Assembly (NCBI GenBank): GCA_035477115.1
Contig: DATIKW010000023.1
Location: 1 to 64,000, forward strand
From: UBA995 sp035477115
GTDB lineage: Bacteria; Bacillota; Sulfobacillia; UBA995
Reading direction: 5' to 3'
Length of the DNA stretch: 64,000 bases
Shown in pieces: positions 57,374 to 64,000 of the stretch. The notes beneath the pieces are model-generated. The model was not told where the DNA came from and ran no database searches. It saw only the letters and a list, made by a program, of their open reading frames with translations. Position numbers and translations under genes: made by a program. Each line of letters begins with the position of its first letter. The stretch's first letter is position 1.

Positions 57374-58322
57374 CGTCGTCACCTCCGAAAGGTCGCCGCG
57401 GGTGTCCGTCAGTCATGGCGGCCGAGACGTCCTCTTCCTGTCGCGGGGCAAGACGAGTCACTGCCATCCACCAGTCAGGGCTCATCAGTCGGTTCGACAC
57501 CTCCCGGGCCATCGCTCGCGCATGGTCCTGGTCCCGGGCGATCCCGAATACCGTGGGGCCGCTGCCGGTCATCGCCGTGCCCAGCGCGCCGCTGGTCGCC
57601 AACAATACTCTGGCCCGCTCCACATCCGGATGGGACGCCGCCACGGCTGGTTCCAGGCTATTGCCCAGGCTTTGAGCGAGGGTCTCCCAGTCCCCGGCTG
57701 CCAGGGCCCGTATGGCGCCCCCGGTGTCGGGTCGACCCGAGCGCCGCCGGTCATGCGGCAGCCTATCGAACTCCTCGTACACCCGGCGGGTGGATTTCGG
57801 TCCCGGCGGCCGCAATAGCACCAGCCATAGCCTGCGGCGGGGGAAAGGCAAGGGTTCGACGATCTCGCCCCGCCCCCTCACCCGCGCCTGCCCCCCCAGC
57901 AAACAGAAAGGGACGTCCGACCCGAGCGAGAGGGCAATGTCGCCCAGTTCCGACCGAGATCGGCCAAGCCCCCACCACCGGTTCAGTCCGGCCAGGGCGG
58001 CCGCGGCATCGGCACTGCCGCCCCCAAGACCGGAGCCCACGGGTAGGACCTTGGAGAGGACCAGTTCCACCCCTGGCAAGGCCCGCCGGCCGGCTGCCAG
58101 CCGGCGGGCCGCGGTCAGGCAGATGTTCTCCGCGCCCTCGGGAACCGGGATCCCCCGGACGGACAGGACCACTGTCCCCGGTGGACCCCAATCGCGTATG
58201 AGCAACCGGTCCGCCAGGCAGAGCGAAGAGAAGACCGAGTCGAGGCCGTGATAGCCATCATCTCGAGTTTCCCCTACCTCCAGCGTGAGGTTCAGCTTGG
58301 CCGGGGCGGTCACGAGTAGCAT
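57366..58322 (-). CDS. ispE: 4-diphosphocytidyl-2-C-methyl-D-erythritol kinase
   Basis: 318 residues. GHMP-kinase motifs APAKLNLTLEVGETRDDGYHGLDSVF, PVGSGLGGGSADAAAAL and MTGSGPTVFG. It catalyses the ATP-dependent step of the methylerythritol phosphate isoprenoid pathway. The start overlaps cphA by 13 bases. The C-terminus has a charged extension of about 20 residues. The rsmA...ispE...spoVG order is conserved. Confidence 0.95.
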   Translation of the reverse strand: MLLVTAPAKLNLTLEVGETRDDGYHGLDSVFSSLCLADRLLIRDWGPPGTVVLSVRGIPVPEGAENICLTAARRLAAGRRALPGVELVLSKVLPVGSGLGGGSADAAAALAGLNRWWGLGRSRSELGDIALSLGSDVPFCLLGGQARVRGRGEIVEPLPFPRRRLWLVLLRPPGPKSTRRVYEEFDRLPHDRRRSGRPDTGGAIRALAAGDWETLAQSLGNSLEPAVAASHPDVERARVLLATSGALGTAMTGSGPTVFGIARDQDHARAMAREVSNRLMSPDWWMAVTRLAPRQEEDVSAAMTDGHPRRPFGGDDGG

Positions 58323-61000
58323 GGGGAGGTAGCTTCTCCGTCCCTGCCGTCCTGACCTCCGATGACTTCGGATCCTCCCACGGGCAAGGACTGGGGCTTG
58401 ATGAACTCGCGGGCACGGTCCAAGACCTCAAGTATCCGATCGTGCCGTTCGTAGAATACGACCACCAGGTCCCCGGGATCCGCGCTCACCATGGCCGCCT
58501 CGAGCGCCTCGACCTCGTCCAGGATAATGCGCGCGCGCGACGGGGGAAAGCCGCTGTCCAGAACTCCCCCGAGGAGGATCCGGGCAACCTCTCCGGGTCG
58601 ACGGCCCCGCCGGTCCTGGTCCTCCTTGATGACTATCCGGTCCAGGCGTGTCCCGGCGACTCGCCCGAGTTCGCGCAGGAGTTCGGCCCGGCGATCCCCC
58701 GGGGCCCCGATAACCCCCCATAGGCGTCGGGGGCTGAACGATCGCGCCAGATCCAGGGCCGCTCGCCAGGCATCGCGGTTGTGCCCATAGTCCACCAACA
58801 CCTTGATGGCACCGACCTGATACAGGTTGAACCGCCCGGGGGACCCGGTGATCCCCGCCGGAAAGCTCCCGAGACCGGCGGCGATGACTTCTGGACTCAG
58901 CCCAAGGGCCCAGGCGCTGGCGGCTGCGAGCAACGCGTTCCCCAGCGCGCTCCGGCTCTTGCCGTTGAAGGCAAAGGCCAGACTGTGCGCGGGGTCGAGC
59001 TGTACCTGGCGGGTCCCCTCCAGCAGTGTCACGTGCCCGCCGCGTATTCCAACACCCATTCCGCCGGCCGCCGCGTGCTGTCTGAGCCAGGGGCTGTCGT
59101 CGGCCACGCTCACCAGTACAACTTGTCCGCGCGCCCGGCGGGCCATCGCCCTGACTATCGGGTCGTCGGCGTTCAGGACGGCCTTGCCGTCCTCAGCGAT
59201 CGTTTCCACCACCAGGGACTTGGCATGCGCGACATCTAGCAGCGTGTCCGCCCCGTCCTGGCCTTCGTGGTCCGGACTGACGTTGGTGACCACCCCCACA
59301 GAGGCCTCGTCGTATCCCAATCCGGAACGGATGATACCCCCTCGGGCCGTCTCCAGTACCGCCGCGTCCACCCGCGAATCGGACAGGACTACCCGCGCGC
59401 TTCGAGGGCCGCTGGCGTCGGCCTTCAGCACCAGCCTGCCCTCGACGAAGATCCCATCGGTACAGGCCATCCCCACGCGCATTCCTGCCTTGCTCAGGAT
59501 GTGGGCCGCCATCCGGCACACGGTCGTCTTGCCATTGGTGCCGGTCACGGAGATGATGGGGATCCGCGATGGCGTCCCCGTAGGGAACAGCGCGTCCACA
59601 ATCGCCCCCGCAACGTCTCTTGGTCTCCCTTGCGAGGGATACAGGTGCATGCGCAGACCGGGTGAGGCGTTCACCTCGATCACCGCCCCTTGGCTTGCGG
59701 CCAGCGGACCGCCGATATCGCCCGTCACGATGTCGACCCCGGCCACGTCCAGGCCGATCACTCGAGCTGCCTCCACCGCCACGTGGGCGTTATCGGGATG
59801 GACCCGTTCGGTCACGTCGGCGGCGGTGCCTCCCGTGCTCAGGTTGGCGCTTTCTCTCAGGTTTACCCATCGGCCGGTCTCGACCACCTCGTCGAGGCCA
59901 AGTCCCTGCCGGGACAGACAGAGGAGGACTGCCTCGTCCACCTGAATGCGGGTGAGCGGTTTCTCATGCCCATCTCCCCGCTGAGGATCCTGATTAGCTG
60001 CCTCGATGAGTTCCGAGACCGTGCGGCGACCGTCGCCCTCCACGCGGGGGGGGAAGCGTTCGGACGCGGCGACTACCCGCCCCCCGACCACCAGTAAGCG
60101 GTAGTGGCGACCGGGGACGAATCGCTCCACGAGAACCTTCTGGCCGTAGTTCGCCGCCAGGCGATAGGCAAGCCGGATCTCCCTCTCTCCCTTCAGGTCC
60201 AGGGTCACGCCCTTGCCCTGATTGCCGTGCGAGGGCTTGAGCACCACCGGCGCACCGGCGTTCCCGGCTATCGCCACCGCGTCCGCTTCCGATTCGGCTA
60301 TCCTACCGGGTGGCACGGGAATGCCCACTTCGCTCAACAACCGTTTCGTCAGATCCTTGTCGCCTGCGAGGTCAACGGCGATACAGGACGATCGGTCGGT
60401 CAAGCTCGCCCGAAGCAGCCGGGCATGTGCCCCCAAGCCGAGTTGAAGGAGACTCTGGTCGTCTAAGCGTAGCACGGGGACTTTCCGGCATCGGGCGGCC
60501 CGGACGATGGCATCGGCAGTCGGGCCCAACCGCTCGGTCTCGCCGAGCGACCTGACCGCGTCCACCGCGTGCTGAACGGAGAACGGACGCCCCGTCAGCA
60601 AGCCGACGACAAGCTCGACTGCCGCATGTCCCGCGCGGATGCTGGCACGGGGGCTCCCACTCTCGTAGACGACCATGTATCGGCCGGGTCGGTCAAGTTG
60701 GCGGGTCTTGCCATAGCTGACTTCCGCGCCTGCGAGTCGCTGCAATTCAAGTGCCACATGCTCCACAACGTGGCCAAGGCGCGTCCCTTCGCTGACTCTT
60801 GCAGCGAATCCCCCGGCCCGGCCAAGGGAGCAGGCGTGGCTCGTCAAGCCGGGTAGCAGGGTCAATAGGTCGCGGCTGAACCTGGGATCCTGTACCGTCT
60901 CCCACTCGCCGTGTGCCCCGAGGTCGAGCTGAAAGACGGCCACGGGGAAATGGGCGTGAATGTTGTGCCGCGCCAAGACCTTTGCATCTTCGATCCGCAT
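58310..61000 (-). CDS. cphA: Cyanophycin synthetase
   Basis: 896 residues, typical of CphA1. An N-terminal domain is followed by the ATP-grasp module (GAPVVLKPSHGNQGKGV, VIEVNASPGLRMH) that adds Asp, then a Mur-ligase-like module (VTGTNGKTTVCRM, ETARGGIIRSGLGYDE, NVSPDHEG) that adds Arg. Together they make the storage polymer multi-L-arginyl-poly-L-aspartate. ATG with GAGGGGGA 8 bases upstream. It follows cyanophycinase by 14 bases and overlaps ispE. Known in some clostridia as well as cyanobacteria. Confidence 0.96.
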   Translation of the reverse strand: MRIEDAKVLARHNIHAHFPVAVFQLDLGAHGEWETVQDPRFSRDLLTLLPGLTSHACSLGRAGGFAARVSEGTRLGHVVEHVALELQRLAGAEVSYGKTRQLDRPGRYMVVYESGSPRASIRAGHAAVELVVGLLTGRPFSVQHAVDAVRSLGETERLGPTADAIVRAARCRKVPVLRLDDQSLLQLGLGAHARLLRASLTDRSSCIAVDLAGDKDLTKRLLSEVGIPVPPGRIAESEADAVAIAGNAGAPVVLKPSHGNQGKGVTLDLKGEREIRLAYRLAANYGQKVLVERFVPGRHYRLLVVGGRVVAASERFPPRVEGDGRRTVSELIEAANQDPQRGDGHEKPLTRIQVDEAVLLCLSRQGLGLDEVVETGRWVNLRESANLSTGGTAADVTERVHPDNAHVAVEAARVIGLDVAGVDIVTGDIGGPLAASQGAVIEVNASPGLRMHLYPSQGRPRDVAGAIVDALFPTGTPSRIPIISVTGTNGKTTVCRMAAHILSKAGMRVGMACTDGIFVEGRLVLKADASGPRSARVVLSDSRVDAAVLETARGGIIRSGLGYDEASVGVVTNVSPDHEGQDGADTLLDVAHAKSLVVETIAEDGKAVLNADDPIVRAMARRARGQVVLVSVADDSPWLRQHAAAGGMGVGIRGGHVTLLEGTRQVQLDPAHSLAFAFNGKSRSALGNALLAAASAWALGLSPEVIAAGLGSFPAGITGSPGRFNLYQVGAIKVLVDYGHNRDAWRAALDLARSFSPRRLWGVIGAPGDRRAELLRELGRVAGTRLDRIVIKEDQDRRGRRPGEVARILLGGVLDSGFPPSRARIILDEVEALEAAMVSADPGDLVVVFYERHDRILEVLDRAREFIKPQSLPVGGSEVIGGQDGRDGEATSPCYS

Positions 61001-61014
61001 GGTCCGATCCCCCT

Positions 61015-61836
61015 CTAAAAGCGGCCCCCGTCCGGGGTCACAACCTCCCTGTCCTCCAGGTGATAGCCATAGTCGGATGGCAGCACGTGCACGGTGACGC
61101 CGGCAATGGCCAGAGGTTCCTCCGGCGCGGATTGGGAGGTATTGGTGTGGATGATGGACCGTCCATCAATGATCGTCACGGTCCGGGAACCCATCACCCG
61201 GATGGGCCGCCCTGGCCGGATCTCCACTGCGGTGTCCTCGTCGACCCCTATGCCGAGGTAGGAAGGGTTCTGAGATATCGCCGACAGCAGGCGTCCTATC
61301 CTGCCCCGTTGGGCGAAGTGCTGATCGATGACCACGCCGGTCACAAGCCCCATGCCTGGAGCCATCTTGACCGTGCAGTGTTTGGGGGCGTCGCCGCTGT
61401 CCCCTTCGACGATCATGGTGCTGGACATGGCAGCCGCTCCCGCGCTGGTACCGGCCACCACGGTGCCGGCCACGTAGCTATCCTCTACCGTATCCAGTAA
61501 TCTGGTGCCGCCAAGGAGAGTGGTCAGACGCAACTGGTCGCCACCGGTGAAGAACACGCCGGTCGCGGTCTCCACCTCGCGGATGATGGATGGGTCCCGG
61601 GCGGCCTTCCGATCGGGCAGAGGTATGGTCCGGACGTCTCCGGCCGCCAAGTCCGAGAAGAGACGCCGGTAGGTCTCCCCCGCGTCGTGCGCGTCTCGGG
61701 CCGCCGCCGATATCACCACCAGCCGCGCGCTCGCGCCCCCCGCCAACTCCACGAACCGGCGGAGGATGATCCGTTCGCCCGAACGGTCCTCGGCACCCCC
61801 GATGATCAGCAACTTACCCTTGGCGTTAAGGCTCAT
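61015..61836 (-). CDS. cphB: Cyanophycinase
   Basis: 273 residues from the ATG at 61836 (288 from an ATG at 61881; neither has a strong Shine-Dalgarno). The serine-protease-like (S51) motif GTSAGAAAMS holds the catalytic Ser; KLLIIGGAEDR and FFTGGDQLRL are family signatures, and GIGVDEDTA follows. It cuts cyanophycin to beta-Asp-Arg dipeptides. It precedes cphA, giving both synthesis and release of a nitrogen reserve. No isoaspartyl dipeptidase is visible here. Confidence 0.95.
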   Translation of the reverse strand: MSLNAKGKLLIIGGAEDRSGERIILRRFVELAGGASARLVVISAAARDAHDAGETYRRLFSDLAAGDVRTIPLPDRKAARDPSIIREVETATGVFFTGGDQLRLTTLLGGTRLLDTVEDSYVAGTVVAGTSAGAAAMSSTMIVEGDSGDAPKHCTVKMAPGMGLVTGVVIDQHFAQRGRIGRLLSAISQNPSYLGIGVDEDTAVEIRPGRPIRVMGSRTVTIIDGRSIIHTNTSQSAPEEPLAIAGVTVHVLPSDYGYHLEDREVVTPDGGRF

Positions 61837-61974
61837 ATCCGCTGAACGTGCGGCCCGTTGGCAGTCATACGTCGGCGTCATTGTGACCGGAGCGCTTCTC
61901 GGTTATGCAGGAGACATCCGGAAGGACCCGAGGACCGAGTCAGGGCTGGGTGCAGCGGTGGGAAAAGGAGCGCC

Positions 61975-62442
61975 TCACTTGGTGTGTTTGTCCGCCACCT
62001 TGCTGGCCCCGTAAGCGTCGGGCTTGACCTTGGCGTCAAAGCCGCTGCCGGTCACCCAGCCTACGATCTCGCGGATGAGGTCGCGGGTCGCGCCGTTCTG
62101 CCCGATGTCCAGGTGGATCTCGACATCCACTTCCACCTCATCCTTCGACAGACGTTCGGCCAGTTGTCCGCCTACGTGAAGGCTGAGCGCTGTCTCGTGG
62201 TACAGGCGCTGCCGCAGGCTGGCCATGGGGAGATGGCGGCGACGCTCGTAGTAGTAGCGGGCTCCCTTCCCGAGCCGATGGATGACCACGGCAGTGACGA
62301 AGTGGACGTCGTCCCGGGCCTGAGAGTCCGTGCCTACGATCAGACGGTAGTCCGCCTCGGGGACCTCCGTCACGTAGCCCAACAGATCTTCGAACATCAT
62401 GTCGAAAGTCATGGGCCCCTTGCTGGGGCTGATGAAGGCCAT
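61975..62442 (-). CDS. YkuK family RNase H-like protein (DUF458)
   Basis: 155 residues. ADYRLIVGTDSQARDDVHFVTAVVIHRLGKG is the RNase H-like core with acidic residues; HLDIGQNGATRDLIREIVGWVTGSGFDAKVKPDAYGASKVADKHTK is the conserved C-terminus. The function is not established. The ATG at 62442 has GGAAGGA 9 bases upstream. A direct repeat of AGGAAGCCGCT around the Shine-Dalgarno duplicates it. It has its own promoter at 62479-62507. The gap 61837-61974 before cphB shows no gene. Confidence 0.85.
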   Translation of the reverse strand: MAFISPSKGPMTFDMMFEDLLGYVTEVPEADYRLIVGTDSQARDDVHFVTAVVIHRLGKGARYYYERRRHLPMASLRQRLYHETALSLHVGGQLAERLSKDEVEVDVEIHLDIGQNGATRDLIREIVGWVTGSGFDAKVKPDAYGASKVADKHTK

Positions 62443-62478
62443 GAGCGGCTTCCTTCCGACAAGCGGCTTCCTGTCCCC

Positions 62479-62507
62479 ATTATAATCAATCGTCAACCGT
62501 GCTTCAA
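62479..62507 (-). promoter_or_regulatory. Promoter of the ykuK-like gene
   Basis: TTGAAG (62502-62507), 17 bases and a perfect TATAAT (62479-62484) on the minus strand. The -35 is inside the last codons of rsmA. The start point would be about 30 bases before the ATG. It may also serve the cyanophycin genes downstream. Confidence 0.6.
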
Positions 62508-63415
62508 ACCGGCTGCTGGGGCCAGTCTCGCCCAAGCAGCCCTTGGGCGGCCCGCGCCAGGGCCACGAACTCCTCGACGCTCAACGTCTCACCTCGCCGC
62601 TGCCCGTCGATCCCCGCACTCGCGAGCACCTGATGAGCGCTGGTCCGATCCATTCCCGGCAGATGCGCCCCGGCAAGCGCCCGGGCTAGTGTCTTGCGCC
62701 GGTAGCCGAAGGCTGCCCTCGTCACGGCAGACAGGGCCTGACCAACTGCGCTCGGTCGTGCCGAGTCACGCCGGGCAAGCACCACCAGGCTCGAGTCCAC
62801 GCCCGGCACCGGGTAGAACGCATGCCGGCTCACATGCGTCGCCACCCGCACCTGGCAGACCGCGTTCACCGCGACCGTGAGCGCGCCATATTCCCTCGTG
62901 GCCGGCGCGGCAATGAGCCTCCCGGCTACCTCCTCCTGCACCATCAGTATCAGCTTGCTCACGCGTTCTACCGCCATCAACCGGAACAGGAGAGGGCTGG
63001 TCAGGTAGTATGGCAAGTTGCTCACGGCCTTGGCAACGCCTTCCCCTTCCTGGGTCAGCAGTTCGCCCAAGTCCATTCGAGTGGCGTCTCCCGCCACCAC
63101 GCGAACGTTGGCGAGTCCGGCGAGCGTCGAACCGAGCAGTCCCACCAATCCCCGGTCCACTTCCACCGCCACCAGGCGACGCACGGCCGGCGCTATGGCG
63201 CGGGTAACCGTCCCCAGGCCGGGACCGATCTCCAGGATCACGTCCGCGGGAGCGGGGTCCACCGAATTGACGATCTCCTCGAGAACTCTCCGACTCACGA
63301 GGAAGTGCTGTCCGAGGCGATTCAGCGGCGCCAGCCCATTACGCCGCAAGAGTTCGCGGACGCAAGCGATCGACGTGAGATCTTGACCCGGTTCGGCGCC
63401 AGCCAGGCTACTCAC
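62504..63415 (-). CDS. rsmA: 16S rRNA (adenine(1518)-N(6)/adenine(1519)-N(6))-dimethyltransferase
   Basis: 303 residues. NRLGQHFLVSRRVLEEIV, LEIGPGLGTVTRAI (SAM loop) and VSNLPYYLTSPLLF (catalytic NLPY). It dimethylates two adenines near the 3' end of 16S rRNA. The GTG at 63415 overlaps the tatD stop by 8 bases with GGGCGGAAA upstream; the longer frame is tatD shadow. The tatD-rsmA-ispE order matches Bacillus, although rnmV is missing. Confidence 0.94.
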   Translation of the reverse strand: MSSLAGAEPGQDLTSIACVRELLRRNGLAPLNRLGQHFLVSRRVLEEIVNSVDPAPADVILEIGPGLGTVTRAIAPAVRRLVAVEVDRGLVGLLGSTLAGLANVRVVAGDATRMDLGELLTQEGEGVAKAVSNLPYYLTSPLLFRLMAVERVSKLILMVQEEVAGRLIAAPATREYGALTVAVNAVCQVRVATHVSRHAFYPVPGVDSSLVVLARRDSARPSAVGQALSAVTRAAFGYRRKTLARALAGAHLPGMDRTSAHQVLASAGIDGQRRGETLSVEEFVALARAAQGLLGRDWPQQPV

Positions 63416-64000
63416 TTTCCGCCCGCTGAGGCCAACCCAGGAGGGTGCGGGCATTCGCGGTCGTAGCCCGAGCGACTTCCTCGGGCTCAATGCCGCGGAG
63501 CCGGCTCACGGCCACGGCGATCAGGGGGAGGTTAGCCGGCTCGTTCCGCCGTCCGCGGAGGGGCTCGGGGGATAGATAGGGGCAATCCGTTTCGAGCAGC
63601 AGCCGGTCAAGGGGCGCCCACCGGACCACGTCCCGCAGGGCAAGCGAGCGGGGATAGGTGACCGTGCCGGCAATTCCCAGGTAAAGACCGTGTTCAACGC
63701 ACCGCTCCGCATGGGCTCGGTCCCCGGAAAAACAATGCAGCACACAACCTGACGGGCAGCCCGCCGCGGACAGCACCTCGAGTACTTCCCGGTGAGCTTC
63801 CCGATCATGGACGATGAGGGGCTTGCCTGTCTCCCGAGCGAGCTGGACCTGAGCGCGAAAGGCCCGTTCCTGCTCGACCCGGGGGGAGAGGTTGCGGTAG
63901 TAGTCGAGTCCACACTCGCCTATCGCCACCACTTCCGGGCGCTGGGCCAGAGTTCGGAGGTCGCGTTCGACTTGCTGCGTCCAGCGCGAGGCGTTGTGGG
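63408..64000 (-). CDS. TatD-family metal-dependent DNase, 5' end cut off
   Basis: The reading frame is open to the right edge, so the N-terminal third is outside the window; the segment visible begins HNASRWTQQVERDLRTLAQRPEV. Metal and family motifs are VAIGECGLDYYR, KPLIVHDREAHREV, LHCFSGD and LLETDCPYLSP. TatD proteins act on DNA 3' ends and are usually encoded next to rsmA and metG. The first ATG/GTG visible is not the true start. Confidence 0.94.
   Translation of the reverse strand, partial: HNASRWTQQVERDLRTLAQRPEVVAIGECGLDYYRNLSPRVEQERAFRAQVQLARETGKPLIVHDREAHREVLEVLSAAGCPSGCVLHCFSGDRAHAERCVEHGLYLGIAGTVTYPRSLALRDVVRWAPLDRLLLETDCPYLSPEPLRGRRNEPANLPLIAVAVSRLRGIEPEEVARATTANARTLLGWPQRAESE

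Noticed and set aside
62443..62478. Direct repeat of AGGAAGCCGCT before the ykuK-like gene as a CRISPR-like or mobile element
   Set aside because: Only two copies of about 11 bases at the ribosome-binding site; better explained as a local duplication.
1..64000. CRISPR arrays, insertion sequences, prophage or integrase genes
   Set aside because: No regularly spaced repeats, transposase, integrase or phage structural gene was seen in any frame I read.

Overview
The window is GC-rich DNA from an anaerobic, hydrogen-metabolising endospore former of the Bacillota. Spore genes (spoIIE, yabP, yabQ, spoVB-like, spoVT, spoVG and a SpoIID/LytB protein) identify a sporulating lineage. Two [FeFe] hydrogenase modules with the HydE/HydF/HydG maturation proteins indicate strict anaerobic redox metabolism. 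High GC and frequent GTG/TTG starts suggest a GC-rich clostridial or related deep lineage; I cannot name the species.

Most of the right-hand 31 kb, and scattered blocks on the left, follow the order known near the replication origin of Bacillus and clostridia: tatD-rsmA-(ykuK, cyanophycin genes)-ispE-spoVG-glmU-prs-rplY-pth-mfd-prsA-spoVT-spoVB-mazG-hup-rqcP-spoIID-yabP-yabQ-divIC-spoIIE-tilS-ftsH, then birA, dusB, greA-lysS, cysK and an rRNA operon whose 16S gene begins at the left edge. Nearly everything is on the minus strand. The exceptions are cysK, tdh and one MFS transporter.

Metabolic islands interrupt this order. At 2405-16527 lies a tightly packed, apparently single 14-gene unit. 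It encodes a four-subunit Hnd/HydABC-type hydrogenase, a second hydrogenase catalytic subunit next to a NuoF-GltD fusion flavoprotein, a second NuoE subunit, and a putative signalling module: two DRTGG proteins, two GHKL ATPases, a PHP phosphoesterase, a sensory-type [FeFe] hydrogenase-like protein and an ECF-type S component. At 22050-26192 are hydF, hydG, hydE and a TM1266-like regulator, preceded by an RNA leader with competing antiterminator and terminator stems. At 27025-31462 is a one-carbon/formimino group (ftcD, fchA, M20 amidohydrolase, MFS) interrupted by remnants of a nucleotidyltransferase/HEPN pair. At 58310-61836 are cyanophycin synthetase and cyanophycinase.

Base-level signals include an rrn promoter and boxA, a strong promoter for a tRNA-Met/tRNA-Lys pair, a sigma-H-like promoter at spoVG, a sigma-G-like promoter at spoVT, several sigma-A promoters, intrinsic-terminator-like hairpins and a 29-bp palindrome present twice, once inside the end of cysK. 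I saw no CRISPR array, insertion sequence or prophage.
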